Shown: positions 31,628-40,882, numbered from the stretch's first letter. The stretch: DNA of 46,692 nt from an uncultured Collinsella sp. (GCA_900759335.1 CAAEUX010000081.1:1-46692), one strand, 5' to 3'. Numbers and translations are program-made. Notes: a model not told the origin generated them from the letters alone.

Positions 31628-33229
31628 GTGTCGGCAACTATCAAACCCTTCACCGACGAGTTCGAAGAGTATGGCCGCGATGAGTCTCGCACATCGGGCG
31701 AGGCCTCGAGCATCTCGTTTCCGACAACGGAGGACGAGGTCCGCGCCATTTTGAAAAAGCTCCATGCCGAGCGTGTCCCGGTGACGGTTCAGGGCGCCCG
31801 GACCGGTCTTGCCGCCGGCGCCGTGCCTCATGGCGGCCACATTCTCAATACTTCCCGCATGAATCGCTACCTAGGCATTCGCCGCGATGAGCAGGGCCGC
31901 TTTCTTTTGCGTGTGGCGCCCGGCGTCGTGCTGTCTGAGCTGCGCAAGCAACTGGGCAAGAAAGTGCTGCCGACTGCCGGCTGGGACCAGGCATCGCTTG
32001 AGGCCTACGAGGAGTTCCAGGAAGCTCCCGAGCAATTCTTTCCTACCGATCCCACCGAGGCATCTGCCTGCCTGGGCGGTATGGCGGCATGCAACGCCTC
32101 CGGCGCCCGTAGCTACGCTTACGGCCCCATGTGCCCTCACGTCACGGGCCTTCATGTCGCGCTGACCGATGGCGACCTGCTCGAGCTTCACCGTGGCGAG
32201 GTTTTTGCACGGGGTCGTTGCCTTTCGCTCGTCACGGTGCAGGGCCGCACGCTCGAGCTCAACCTTCCCGGCTACACTATGCCCAAGACCAAAAATGCTT
32301 CGGGCTATTTCGTTGCTGACGATATGGATGCCATCGATCTGTTTATCGGTGCGTGTGGCACACTCGGCGTCATCACCGAGCTCGAGATTGCCCTGCAGGC
32401 GGCGCCTGCGGTCGTTTGGGGCGTGAGCTGCTTCTTTGACAGCGAAGACAAGGCTGTGTCCTTCACCGATTCTGTGCGCCCCGTCCTGTCCCACGCGGCT
32501 GCCATCGAATATTTCGATGCGGGCGCCCTGGATATCCTGCGTCGTCAGCGTGAGCAGTCGACCGCGTTCGCCTCGCTGCCGGCGCTCGACAAAGACGCCA
32601 AGGTCTGTGTCTACGTGGAGCTCGACTGCGACGACGAAGCCCAGGCGACTGAGGAACTGTATCACTTGGGGTGGGTACTGGAACTTGCGGGCGGCAGCGA
32701 CGATGCGACATGGGTTGCGCGCACCGAGGTCGATCGCGAGTGTCATCGATTCTTCCGCCATGCGGTGCCCGAGAGCGTCAACATGCTCATCGACGAGCGT
32801 CGCCGCACGGATCCCACCATCACCAAACTGGGCTCGGACATGTCGGTGCCCAACGCACACTTGGCCGATGTCATCGCCCTTTATCGCCGCACGTTGGCCG
32901 AAAGTGGGCTTGAATCTGCCGCCTGGGGGCACATCGGTAACAACCATCTGCATGTGAACATTCTGCCGCGCGATACGCAGGATTACCGCCGCGGCGGAGA
33001 GCTCTTTGCCCAGTGGGCTTCCGAGGTCACGGCCATGGGCGGCGCCGTCTCCGCCGAACACGGCGTCGGCAAGATCAAGGCGGGCTTCTTGGAGACGATG
33101 TACGGTCACGAGGCCATGGTCGAGTCGGCGCGGCTCAAGCTCCAGCTCGATCCTGCCGGGCAGCTGGGCCGCGGCAACCTGTTTTCGGAGAAGCTCTTGG
33201 ATGAGCTCATCCAGAAAGGGGGCGCGTGA
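31628..33229 (+). CDS. FAD-linked D-lactate dehydrogenase/glycolate oxidase GlcD-type subunit, Etf-linked
   Basis: Protein of 533 residues with a PCMH-type FAD-binding domain (VPVTVQGARTGLAAGAVPHG, ACLGGMAACNASGARSYAYG, GTLGVITELEIALQ) and a C-terminal FAD-oxidase domain (WGHIGNNHLHVNILP, AVSAEHGVGKIKAGF). The family oxidises D-2-hydroxy acids. Because EtfB and an EtfA with ferredoxin domain follow immediately, the complex best fits the electron-confurcating lactate dehydrogenase type known from Acetobacterium. GTG start follows GGGGGAG. Substrate (lactate or other 2-hydroxy acid) is inferred. Confidence 0.85.
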   Translation: MSATIKPFTDEFEEYGRDESRTSGEASSISFPTTEDEVRAILKKLHAERVPVTVQGARTGLAAGAVPHGGHILNTSRMNRYLGIRRDEQGRFLLRVAPGVVLSELRKQLGKKVLPTAGWDQASLEAYEEFQEAPEQFFPTDPTEASACLGGMAACNASGARSYAYGPMCPHVTGLHVALTDGDLLELHRGEVFARGRCLSLVTVQGRTLELNLPGYTMPKTKNASGYFVADDMDAIDLFIGACGTLGVITELEIALQAAPAVVWGVSCFFDSEDKAVSFTDSVRPVLSHAAAIEYFDAGALDILRRQREQSTAFASLPALDKDAKVCVYVELDCDDEAQATEELYHLGWVLELAGGSDDATWVARTEVDRECHRFFRHAVPESVNMLIDERRRTDPTITKLGSDMSVPNAHLADVIALYRRTLAESGLESAAWGHIGNNHLHVNILPRDTQDYRRGGELFAQWASEVTAMGGAVSAEHGVGKIKAGFLETMYGHEAMVESARLKLQLDPAGQLGRGNLFSEKLLDELIQKGGA

Positions 33230-33231
33230 AG

Positions 33232-34047
33232 ATGAGCAATTTCCATATGGTGGTGTGCGTCAAGGCGGTGCCGGGCAGCACCGAGGTCAAGATGGACCCC
33301 AAGACCAATACCATTGTGCGCGATGGCAAGCAGGCAGTCATTAATCCCTTTGACGCGAGCGCTTTGGAATGCGCGCTGGCGCTTAAGGACGACTTTATCG
33401 GCTTTGGCATGGACGTGCGCGTAACGGTGGTGTCGATGGGCATCCCCGCGACCGAGTCACTGCTGCGCGACTGCATCGCCCGCGGTGCCGATGACGCACT
33501 GCTGCTAACCGATCGCGCCTTTGCAGGTGCCGATACCCTGGCAACCACCTATGCCCTCAAGTGCGGCATCGAGGCGCTCGACGAGGACTTCGACCTGCTC
33601 ATCTGCGGCAAGATGGCGGTGGACGGCGATACGGCCCAGATTGGTCCCGAGCTTGCCGGTGCCTTTGAGATTCCCTGCGTGACCGACGTGAGCTGCGTGC
33701 AGAGTGCGGGCTTTACGACCTGTGGTTCACTGGCGCTTGTTCACGGCTGCGATGCCGGCGAGGAGACGGTCTATCTTGAGATGCCGTGCGCGATGACGAC
33801 TGCCAAGGAGATTGGCCAGTTGCGTATGCCGAGTATTGCCGGTATTCGTGCAGCCGAGGAGGCGGACGTGCGCGTGGTCAACGCTGCCGACGTGAACGCC
33901 GACCCCGCGCGCTGCGGCCTTGCCGGCTCGCCGACACAGGTCGTGCGATCGTTTGTGCCCGAACGCGACCAAACGTGCGAGGCCGTTGACGGAACGGCGT
34001 CCGAGCAGGCGGCAAAACTTGCCAAGATTATCGAGGGGATGGCATAG
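33232..34047 (+). CDS. etfB: Electron transfer flavoprotein beta subunit
   Basis: EtfB-type protein of 271 residues. It begins MVVCVKAVPGSTEVKMDPKT, has the AMP/FAD-binding pattern NPFDASALECAL and VVSMGIPATESLLRDCIARGAD, and the EtfB signature DLLICGKMAVDGDTAQIGPELA. In bifurcating complexes this subunit holds the second FAD where electrons split. The preferred ATG at 33232 follows AAAGGGGG; a GTG six bases earlier overlaps the stop of the dehydrogenase. It ends directly before etfA, so the subunits are made together. Confidence 0.92.
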   Translation: MSNFHMVVCVKAVPGSTEVKMDPKTNTIVRDGKQAVINPFDASALECALALKDDFIGFGMDVRVTVVSMGIPATESLLRDCIARGADDALLLTDRAFAGADTLATTYALKCGIEALDEDFDLLICGKMAVDGDTAQIGPELAGAFEIPCVTDVSCVQSAGFTTCGSLALVHGCDAGEETVYLEMPCAMTTAKEIGQLRMPSIAGIRAAEEADVRVVNAADVNADPARCGLAGSPTQVVRSFVPERDQTCEAVDGTASEQAAKLAKIIEGMA

Positions 34048-35253
34048 ATGAGCGGACTGATTATCGATAGCGAAGCCTGTATCGGCTGCGGTCGCTGCGT
34101 TCGCGCCTGTGCCTCGGGCGGCATCGTAGTGGAAGGCGAGCGGCCCAACCGTTGCGCCCGCGTAACCGACGGCTGCATCCTATGCGGCGGGTGCGTCGAC
34201 GCTTGTCCCGTCAATGCCATTTCGATCGAGCGCGACGAGGCCGCCGGCGCGGTTGACCTCGATGCGTATCGAGATATCTGGGTATTCGTTCAGACCGACG
34301 AACACGATGTCGTGGCCCCGGTGGCCTACGAGCTCATGGGCAAGGGACGCGAGCTTGCCGATGCTCGTGGATGCCGTCTGGTGGCATTGGCCGGCATGAG
34401 CCCCGAGAGCTCGCTCAAGGACCTGGAGCATCTGGTTTGCGCCGGTGCAGACGAGGTCCTGGCCTGTCGCGACGAGCGCCTGCGTCAGAACGACGCGGGG
34501 GTCTACGCCCGGCTGATCTGTGATTTGGTGGCAGAGCACAAGCCCGAGGCCATTCTGTACGGTGCGACCGCCTTTGGCCGCGAACTGGCACCCGGCGTTG
34601 CCGTGCGCCTGCAGACGGGCCTTACGGCCGACTGCACCGTGCTTTCGATGGATACGGAGACGGGGCTGCTGCAACAGACGCGTCCGGCGTTTGGCGGCAA
34701 CCTGATGGCCACCATCGTCTGCCCCAATCATCGTCCCCAGATGGCAACGGTGCGTCCCGGCATCTTTGGAGCGCCCGAGTTTGACTATAGCCGTTCCGGT
34801 ACGATTACCCAGGTATCGCTTGCGGAAGACGCCAAGGCTCGTGTCGAGATCTCGATTCCCGCCGAGGAGTGGGGGCAGCAGGCATCAATTGCCGATGCCG
34901 AGCGCCTGGTCGTGGTGGGTCGCGGCATTGGTTCCAAGAAAAACCTGCCGCTGATGCGAAAACTCGCCGGGGCTCTGGGAGCCGAGCTTGGCTGCACGCG
35001 ACCTGTCGTGGAGGCCGGCTGGTTGGAGTATCGCCATCAGATTGGCCAGACGGGCGTATCGGTTTCGCCTAAGCTTCTCGTGAGTATCGGTGTTTCAGGC
35101 GCCATCCAGCATCTTGCCGGCATCGGTGGGGCGGAGTGCATTATCGCCATCAACGAGGACCCGGATGCCCCCATCTTTGGTGCTGCCCAGTATAAGGTTG
35201 TCGGCGATGCCGTCGAGGTCGTCGAGGAGCTGCTGGCCCAGCTTGAGCGCTAG
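34048..35253 (+). CDS. etfA: Electron transfer flavoprotein alpha subunit with N-terminal ferredoxin domain
   Basis: EtfA of 401 residues. The N-terminus carries two [4Fe-4S] cluster motifs: Cys11, 14, 17, 21 (CIGCGRCVRAC) and Cys43, 46, 49, 53 (CILCGGCVDAC). The EtfA body follows, including ILYGATAFGRELAPGVAVRL, TRPAFGGNLMATI and the C-terminal FAD-binding QIGQTGVSVSPKLLVSIGVSG. The extra ferredoxin domain is typical of EtfA in confurcating lactate dehydrogenase complexes, where it exchanges electrons with ferredoxin. ATG follows the etfB stop without a gap; its end overlaps the convergent HD gene by four bases. Confidence 0.92.
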   Translation: MSGLIIDSEACIGCGRCVRACASGGIVVEGERPNRCARVTDGCILCGGCVDACPVNAISIERDEAAGAVDLDAYRDIWVFVQTDEHDVVAPVAYELMGKGRELADARGCRLVALAGMSPESSLKDLEHLVCAGADEVLACRDERLRQNDAGVYARLICDLVAEHKPEAILYGATAFGRELAPGVAVRLQTGLTADCTVLSMDTETGLLQQTRPAFGGNLMATIVCPNHRPQMATVRPGIFGAPEFDYSRSGTITQVSLAEDAKARVEISIPAEEWGQQASIADAERLVVVGRGIGSKKNLPLMRKLAGALGAELGCTRPVVEAGWLEYRHQIGQTGVSVSPKLLVSIGVSGAIQHLAGIGGAECIIAINEDPDAPIFGAAQYKVVGDAVEVVEELLAQLER

Positions 35254-36062
35254 GCGTGCGCCAACCAGTCGCGCGTCTCGTCCTTTAGGCGCTCCCAGGT
35301 CGCTTGCGTGGCGGGATCGGTAAAGGGGCGCGCAATGCTAAAGGGCGCATCGAGCAGGCGGTAGATATCGCCCTGCTCGCGCGCCAGCGCGCGGCTCGCT
35401 GGATAGACGAGCTCAAACATAAAGCAGATGAGTCCCACCAGGTAGTCTGCGGGCTCGTTGCGTTCATCGCGTGCGACGCAGCGGCGCTCGTCAAAGGCAG
35501 CGAGAGCCGGTGTCGAGAACCGGCTGGCGAGAAATGTGTCCTTATCAACCTTGAGGATGGTGTCGACGGTGCTGTCGGCGATGGTGCGCATAATGTCGAT
35601 TTTGTCGCCATCGCGCACGATATCGCAGAAGCGCCGTGTACGCTCGTCGAGTTGTGCCGGCAGGCGAAAGTCGCTGTGATAGGCGATGCTCGCGCGGATG
35701 AGCTCGTCGTGCTCGTCGGTCTCGATAAAATCTCGGATGCTTGTTGTGGCAGGCGCGTCGTCGGGGTTCTCGCCAAAGAGGACCCCGACGCCCAACGCTG
35801 CGTGGCTCATACTCTCGGCGTCCTTAAAGGTGTCCCAGCGCCGCAACTGTTCAAAGCGTCCCATATCGTGTAACAGGCCGCAAAGCCAGGCCAGGTCAAT
35901 ATCCTCTGTCGACCAGCTCTGCTCGCGCGCCACGGCATCGCATGCCTCGGCAACGTGGTACGTATGCTCGATTTTGAGCGCGATACGTGGATTGGCGGCA
36001 TCGTAAGCATCGGTATAGCGTTTGAAGGCCGCGGTCGCCCGGCCCCGGTCGATAGCTGTCAT
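35250..36062 (-). CDS. HD-domain phosphohydrolase-like protein
   Basis: Protein of 270 residues with an HD metal-binding pattern: His in KIEHTYHVAE, the HD dyad in WLCGLLHDMGRFEQ, then further His/Asp in IETDEHDELI, HSDFRLP and RDGDKIDIMR. HD-family proteins hydrolyse phosphoesters of nucleotides or second messengers. Substrate is not evident. Its 3' end overlaps etfA by four bases tail to tail. It diverges from azlC across a region with a 10-bp inverted repeat. Confidence 0.83.
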   Translation of the reverse strand: MTAIDRGRATAAFKRYTDAYDAANPRIALKIEHTYHVAEACDAVAREQSWSTEDIDLAWLCGLLHDMGRFEQLRRWDTFKDAESMSHAALGVGVLFGENPDDAPATTSIRDFIETDEHDELIRASIAYHSDFRLPAQLDERTRRFCDIVRDGDKIDIMRTIADSTVDTILKVDKDTFLASRFSTPALAAFDERRCVARDERNEPADYLVGLICFMFELVYPASRALAREQGDIYRLLDAPFSIARPFTDPATQATWERLKDETRDWLAHA

Positions 36063-36093
36063 AATGACTTCCTAAAAAGCTGTGTCTTTCGAT

Positions 36094-36129
36094 CCGGTGG
36101 CAATTGTAGGTGAACTCGGTTGCCACCGG
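36094..36129. promoter_or_regulatory. Inverted repeat in the HD gene-azlC divergent region
   Basis: CCGGTGGCAA (36094-36103) and TTGCCACCGG (36120-36129) are perfectly complementary, spaced 16 bases. Position between divergent promoters suggests an operator, possibly for an amino-acid-responsive regulator of azlCD. The regulator is not in the window. Confidence 0.4.
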
Positions 36130-36189
36130 GCGATGATTCTGCCGCGTCGTTGAATGCGGCTCGGAAATCTTGTCGGGACGAGGAACGCT

Positions 36190-36882
36190 ATGGTGCTCAA
36201 AATCGTTAAAACCGTCTGGCCGGTGATGCTTACCTATGTTGCGATAGGCGCGCCGTGCGGAATGATTATGGCGCAGACGGGAATGGAGCCCTGGATGGTT
36301 TTTGCTCTGAGCAGCACGTTTGTGACGGGTAGCGGCCAGTTTATGGTCTGCAATCTGTGGCTGGCAGGTGTGCCTGCGGCATCGATTGTCGCAAGTGTGG
36401 CCGCAATCTCCTCGCGCTTTGCACTTTATTCGGCATCAATCGCGCCCCATCTGAGGGGTGCCTCGAAGCGTCAGACGCTGGCTGTTGCCGCGACGCTTAC
36501 CGAGGAGGCATATGGCATCTCGCTTGCCAAGTTGGTTGAAGGGGAGGATTGGGGCCCGCGCGAGTCCTTTGCGCTCAACGCGATCCTCATCGCGACATGG
36601 GGCGTTTCGTGCACGATGGGCGCCGTTGTAGGCGCCGTTGTCGATGTCCCCACCGCTATTGCTGGCTTTGTCTGCACCTCGCTCTTTATCTGCCTGCTCT
36701 TTTCGCAGCGACTGTCGCGCGGCAATGTCGTGGCTGCCGTTATGGCTGCGGTGTCTGTCGCCATATGCAAGTTCTTGGGGTGGACGAATATCGCCGTGCC
36801 GGCAAGCGTGCTCGTCGGTGTTGCCGCGGCGCTTGCGTGCGATGCTTTCGCCGAAGGAAGGGGCGCTCGCGATGCCCGTTAA
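36190..36882 (+). CDS. azlC: AzlC family branched-chain amino acid exporter large subunit
   Basis: Membrane protein of 230 residues with about six hydrophobic helices. It matches AzlC in VMLTYVAIGAPCGMIMAQTG, FVTGSGQFMVCNLWLAGVP, SRFALYSASIAPHLRG and LTEEAYGISLAKLV. With AzlD it exports branched-chain amino acids and analogues. The ATG at 36190 follows GAGGAACGCT; the frame stays open 36 bases upstream. It overlaps azlD by 11 bases. Confidence 0.9.
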   Translation: MVLKIVKTVWPVMLTYVAIGAPCGMIMAQTGMEPWMVFALSSTFVTGSGQFMVCNLWLAGVPAASIVASVAAISSRFALYSASIAPHLRGASKRQTLAVAATLTEEAYGISLAKLVEGEDWGPRESFALNAILIATWGVSCTMGAVVGAVVDVPTAIAGFVCTSLFICLLFSQRLSRGNVVAAVMAAVSVAICKFLGWTNIAVPASVLVGVAAALACDAFAEGRGARDAR

Positions 36883-37195
36883 TGAGTTTTTGGTCCTGTG
36901 GCTGTCGTCATGGGCGGCTATCGCGTTTTTCCGCATTGCCCCGGCGTTTGCCTTGCGCGGGAGAACGCTGTCGCCCCGCGTTACCGAGGCCTTGGGTTAT
37001 ATTCCGCCCGCCGCCTTTGCGGCGCTGGTCGCTAACGATTTGATAAGCCCTGGCGCTTTCGACGCCGGCTTGTGGCAGGGCTTGATTCCCTGGATTGCGG
37101 CTGCCGGTGTCGTGGCGGTGGCAATCAAGACAAAGTCGATGTTGTGGTGCTGCGTCTCGGGCATCGTGTTCTATATCGTTTTGAGCCTTGTATAA
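36872..37195 (+). CDS. azlD: AzlD family branched-chain amino acid exporter small subunit
   Basis: Protein of 107 residues with three to four membrane helices, the usual AzlD size. Typical features are LSSWAAIAFFRIAPAFALRG, TEALGYIPPAAFAALVANDL and the C-terminal WCCVSGIVFYIVLSL. ATG lies 11 bases inside the azlC end and follows AAGGAAGGGG. It forms the exporter with AzlC. Confidence 0.9.
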   Translation: MPVNEFLVLWLSSWAAIAFFRIAPAFALRGRTLSPRVTEALGYIPPAAFAALVANDLISPGAFDAGLWQGLIPWIAAAGVVAVAIKTKSMLWCCVSGIVFYIVLSLV

Positions 37196-37278
37196 AAGCA
37201 AGGGCGCGTTTGGCGTCCCGGCCCAACGAATCGAATTTCTCACCGAGCCGGTCTGCTTCTTCTGGTACCATGGTCAAA

Positions 37279-37294
37279 CTTTACTGTAGCAAAG
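37279..37294. promoter_or_regulatory. Small imperfect dyad upstream of the KdgT-type permease gene
   Basis: CTTTACTGTAGCAAAG is an imperfect 16-base dyad in the 143-bp gap between azlD and the permease gene, 44 bases before the ATG. It resembles a sugar-repressor operator in shape only. Confidence 0.25.
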
Positions 37295-37338
37295 CGTGAC
37301 GTGGGCTTTTGTTCTGCGTCAGCGGAAATGGGGGTTTC

Positions 37339-38361
37339 ATGGCACAGGAAGCGACCGCCAACGAGCAAAAGAAATTCAAGGTACCGCGTATCCCGGGCGA
37401 CATCATGATCTATCCCATGATTGTTGGCCTTTTGCTCAACACTTTCTGTCCGCAGGTCTTTGAGATCGGCGGCTTCTTTACGGCTGCCTGCCGTGGCGGC
37501 TCCAATACCATCGTCGCTGCGATCCTGCTCTTCGTGGGTGCCGGCATCAGCTTTAAGTCCACGCCGGGCGCTATCAAGACCGGCATCGTCGTACTGATCC
37601 CCAAGCTTGTTGTTGCAGCCGCCCTTGGCTTGGGTGTGGCATATTTCTTTAACGACAACTTCCTGGGCCTGAGCTCCGTGTCTATCATCGGCGGCATCAC
37701 GTTTTGCAACATGGCGCTCTATACGGGCATCATGGGCGAGTTCGGTGATGAATCCGAGCAGGGCGCCGTCGGTATCCTGTTCTTTACGGCCGGCCCCGCC
37801 GTCACCATGATCATCCTCGGTGTCTCTGGTCTCGCCAACATCCCCGTCGGCACCATCATCGGATCCATCCTGCCGCTTGTTATCGGCATGGTTCTGGGCA
37901 ACCTCTTCCCGTTCATCAAGAACCTGCTGGTCCCCGGCGCCAATCCCGCGATCGCTGTCATCGGTTTTCAGCTCGGTGCGTCCATGAGCCTTTCGAGCTT
38001 TATCACCGGTGGCATCTCGGGCATCCTGCTGGGTCTCATCACGCTCTTTATCGTCGGCCCCATCACCTTTGCGTTCGAGCGCCTGTGCGGTGGTAACGGC
38101 AAGGCGGCCGTTGCCTGCTCCACTATCGCCGGCACGGCTATGACCACGCCGGTCGCCCTCGCCGAGGTCGCACCGCGCTACGCCGAACTTGCGCCCACCG
38201 CGTACGCCCAGATCGCCACCGCCGTCATCATCACGGCAATCATGGCTCCGATCCTGACCGGCTGGGTAGATAAGAAGTTCTGCCACGGCAAAGAGGATCT
38301 GTCGGTCGAAGGCGTCGAGGCTATTGAGGAGGCCGTCGCGACCGACATCGACGGCGAGTAA
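37339..38361 (+). CDS. 2-keto-3-deoxygluconate permease (KdgT family)
   Basis: Membrane protein of 340 residues with about ten helices. It matches the KdgT family in RIPGDIMIYPMIVGLLLNTF, FEIGGFFTAACRGGSNTIVA, FVGAGISFKSTPGAIKTG and CSTIAGTAMTTPVALAEVAP. The family imports 2-keto-3-deoxygluconate by proton symport. No other pectin or uronate degradation genes are in the window, so the substrate is taken from the family. ATG follows GGGGGT. A terminator follows its stop. Confidence 0.88.
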   Translation: MAQEATANEQKKFKVPRIPGDIMIYPMIVGLLLNTFCPQVFEIGGFFTAACRGGSNTIVAAILLFVGAGISFKSTPGAIKTGIVVLIPKLVVAAALGLGVAYFFNDNFLGLSSVSIIGGITFCNMALYTGIMGEFGDESEQGAVGILFFTAGPAVTMIILGVSGLANIPVGTIIGSILPLVIGMVLGNLFPFIKNLLVPGANPAIAVIGFQLGASMSLSSFITGGISGILLGLITLFIVGPITFAFERLCGGNGKAAVACSTIAGTAMTTPVALAEVAPRYAELAPTAYAQIATAVIITAIMAPILTGWVDKKFCHGKEDLSVEGVEAIEEAVATDIDGE

Positions 38362-38408
38362 TCGTCGACGCGAGTCAATCAAGCCGGCGTGTGCAATTCG
38401 CGCCGTTT

Positions 38409-38452
38409 GAGCGCCCGAACGAAAGCTGTCTTGCAGTGGCGTTCGGGCGCTC
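38409..38452 (+). terminator. Stem-loop terminator after the permease gene
   Basis: GAGCGCCCGAACG (38409-38421) pairs with CGTTCGGGCGCTC (38440-38452) around an 18-base loop. TGCTATTATT follows rather than a pure T-run, so termination may be incomplete. Confidence 0.65.
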
Positions 38453-38551
38453 TGCTATTATTCCCATTACCCCTGCGGAGTATGGGGTGTTTATTGTCCA
38501 GACACGAATCGGGCGATTCTGACCACTTGGATATTGAAGGGATGGCGTCTA

Positions 38552-39694
38552 GTGGTTAAGGCACTCAAGATTGAGATATTCCTGCTATGCATGATTGTTC
38601 TTATCGGGCTTGCCGCGCGAAGCCGTCGCTCCTTGTTCTCGAGTACCCAGCAGCTCTTGTTTAGCATGCTGGGCTACACCTCTGCTGCCTACATTTTCTT
38701 CGATATGATCTGGACGCTCTCGGACGGCGTGAGCACTCCTGTAGGCATCACGGCCAACTGGATTTCCAACGCGGTCTCGTTTTCGCTGTTCGCCATCGCG
38801 TGCCTCATTTGGTTTTTCTATTCCGAGACAGTGCAGGGCTCTCGCCTTTTGACTGCGCGCTATAGGGTGGCGCTCGTGACGTTGCCAACCGTATTGGTGG
38901 TCGTGCTGGCATTTACCAGCTACTGGACGCACACTATGTTCTATATCGATGCGCAGGGCGTATATCGTCGCGGAGCGCTTTATATGATTCAACCTATCGT
39001 TAGCTACTGCTACATCATATATACGTCTTTGCATGCCTTTATTCAGACTCGAAAAGTCGAAAGTCTGCAAAAGAAGGCCATTTATCGCACCCTCGCCTTT
39101 TTTGCGGTTCCCGCTCTGGTGGGCGGTACCTTCCAGGTTTTGTTTTCGGTACCGGGCCTTTGCGTCGGTATATCGCTGAGTATCCTGCTGCTCTACATCA
39201 TCTACCAGGAGCAGCTGATCTCGACCGACCCGTTGACTGGCCTTAACAATCGCAACCGTTTTGAGACCTATATGCTGTCGCTCTTCTCAAATGTGGATCA
39301 GGCCGAAGATGTGTACCTGCTTATGATGGACGCCGACGGCTTTAAGCAGATTAACGACCGCTATGGACATGTGGAGGGCGACCATGCTCTTCAGGTCATA
39401 TCCGCTGCGCTCAAAGAAGTCTGCTCGGCGTCTGGTGGCTTTATCGCGCGTTATGGTGGCGATGAGTTCGTGGTGCTCCAAAAGGCAGCGGCGGAACAGG
39501 ATATCATGCATCTGTGCGCGACAATCAACGACGAGCTCGCGCATGCCGAGGTGCCGTATGCATTGCGGATGTCCATCGGTTGCGCACGGGTCGGTGATGG
39601 TGTCGATACCTGGCAAGACTTACTTCGCGCTGCCGATGCGGAGCTCTACCGTGTCAAGGCCGAGAAAAAGAAAGCCGGCGTCCAGATACGCTAG
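38552..39694 (+). CDS. Membrane-bound diguanylate cyclase (GGDEF)
   Basis: Protein of 380 residues. The first 220 or so residues hold about six to seven hydrophobic helices (for example LCMIVLIGLAAR, AVSFSLFAIACLIWFFY, LVTLPTVLVVVLAFTSYW), forming a membrane sensor of unknown ligand. A GGDEF domain follows: STDPLTGLNNRNRFETY, MMDADGFKQINDRYGHVEGD and the intact active loop RYGGDEFVVL, so it should make cyclic di-GMP from GTP. No clear I-site (RxxD) is seen before it. A GTG start at 38552 follows AAGGGA; a TTG 18 bases upstream is an alternative. No EAL gene is in the window. Confidence 0.9.
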   Translation: MVKALKIEIFLLCMIVLIGLAARSRRSLFSSTQQLLFSMLGYTSAAYIFFDMIWTLSDGVSTPVGITANWISNAVSFSLFAIACLIWFFYSETVQGSRLLTARYRVALVTLPTVLVVVLAFTSYWTHTMFYIDAQGVYRRGALYMIQPIVSYCYIIYTSLHAFIQTRKVESLQKKAIYRTLAFFAVPALVGGTFQVLFSVPGLCVGISLSILLLYIIYQEQLISTDPLTGLNNRNRFETYMLSLFSNVDQAEDVYLLMMDADGFKQINDRYGHVEGDHALQVISAALKEVCSASGGFIARYGGDEFVVLQKAAAEQDIMHLCATINDELAHAEVPYALRMSIGCARVGDGVDTWQDLLRAADAELYRVKAEKKKAGVQIR

Positions 39695-39700
39695 AAAAAA

Positions 39701-39736
39701 GGCGCACGACCGTTGCGATGGTCGTGCGCCCTTTTT
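39701..39736 (+). terminator. Rho-independent terminator after the diguanylate cyclase gene
   Basis: GGCGCACGACC (39701-39711) pairs with GGTCGTGCGCC (39720-39730) around an eight-base loop and is followed by CTTTTT. Confidence 0.9.
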
Positions 39737-39883
39737 GCGTTGGCGGGGGCCACCGGCCATAACGCCCAGGCGCGGTGCGGCAAGACGAGCGTCTGCCGCC
39801 GCGGCTCGGTACGAAATCAACGAGAACCAGTGCACTCCATTAAGATGAAGCGTGCGAACGCCCTCTCTAAAAAGGTGAGCTCG

Positions 39884-40819
39884 CTAGGCTTTTTTGGGTT
39901 TGTTGACGATGATGATGCCGCCGCAGACCAACAGCAGGGCAACGATGACGGTAATGGGGCTCGTGCCAGCGCCCTCGCCGAGTAGCAGCGCGCTCAGCAG
40001 CACACCAAAGACGGGGTTCATAAACCCAAAGACCGAGACGCGGCTGACGGGGTTGACGGCAAGCAGGCGCGACCACAGCGAGTAGGCGACCGCGGAGATA
40101 AGCGCCATGTAGATGATGAGCGCGATGGCGGGGGCAATCGCCGTGGGGGAGAGCGCGCCACCCATCAAAAAGCCGATGGCGGTGAGGACCAGGCCGCCGA
40201 CCAAGAACTGCCACCCGGCAAGCAAGACGCCGTCGTGCTCACGCGAGAAGATACCGATCAGGCAGGTCGAAAGGGCACCCGCGACGGTGGAGGCTAGGAT
40301 AAAACCCTCGCCGTCGAGCGTAAAGCCAAAGGTGCCGTCCGCGCCCGAAAGGTTGACGAGCGCGACGCCGGCAAAGCCCAGTACGCAGCCGAGCACTTTG
40401 GCCGCATTGAGCTTCTCGGTGTGAAATGCCAGGGCGGCAAAGAGGATTGCGAGGAAGTTGGCGCTGGCCTCGATGATGGAGCTCGACATGGCGCTGGCGC
40501 GCGAGAGGCCCAGGTAGAAAAAGAAGTACTGCCCGATAGTCTGGAAGAGCGACAAGATGCAGATGGGCTTGATATCGCGCGCTTGCGGAACGAGCGGTCG
40601 GCGCTGGGCCACGCTCATGCCAACAATGACCAGCATGCCGGCAAGGGTGAAGCGCAGGCCCGCGAAGAGCAGCTGCGAGGCGCTGTCGTGCGCGGGAATA
40701 CCAAAGAGGCCGTAGCCGATCTTGATGCAGGGGAAGGCGGAGCCCCAGAGCGCGCAGCAAACGAGACAGCCCAGGATGAGTCCGGGCAGGGTGGCGAGAT
40801 ACGGCTTGCGGCTTTCCAT
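39884..40819 (-). CDS. EamA family (DMT superfamily) transporter
   Basis: Membrane protein of 311 residues with ten predicted helices in two EamA repeats. The first repeat has CCALWGSAFPCIKIGYGLFG; the second has YMALISAVAYSLWSRLLAVN and NPVFGVLLSALLLGEG. The family exports metabolites or amino acids or takes up various small molecules; the substrate cannot be named. ATG follows GGAGAAGGAC. It is preceded on the same strand by the purL terminator. Confidence 0.9.
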   Translation of the reverse strand: MESRKPYLATLPGLILGCLVCCALWGSAFPCIKIGYGLFGIPAHDSASQLLFAGLRFTLAGMLVIVGMSVAQRRPLVPQARDIKPICILSLFQTIGQYFFFYLGLSRASAMSSSIIEASANFLAILFAALAFHTEKLNAAKVLGCVLGFAGVALVNLSGADGTFGFTLDGEGFILASTVAGALSTCLIGIFSREHDGVLLAGWQFLVGGLVLTAIGFLMGGALSPTAIAPAIALIIYMALISAVAYSLWSRLLAVNPVSRVSVFGFMNPVFGVLLSALLLGEGAGTSPITVIVALLLVCGGIIIVNKPKKA

Positions 40820-40846
40820 GATGTCCTTCTCCTATACGCGCAAAGC

Positions 40847-40882
40847 AAAAAAGAACCCGCCACCGGGGGTGCCGGTGGCGGG
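40847..40882 (-). terminator. Rho-independent terminator of purL
   Basis: On the minus strand CCCGCCACCGG (40882-40872) pairs with CCGGTGGCGGG (40866-40856), followed by TTCTTTTTT. It lies between purL and the EamA gene. Confidence 0.9.
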
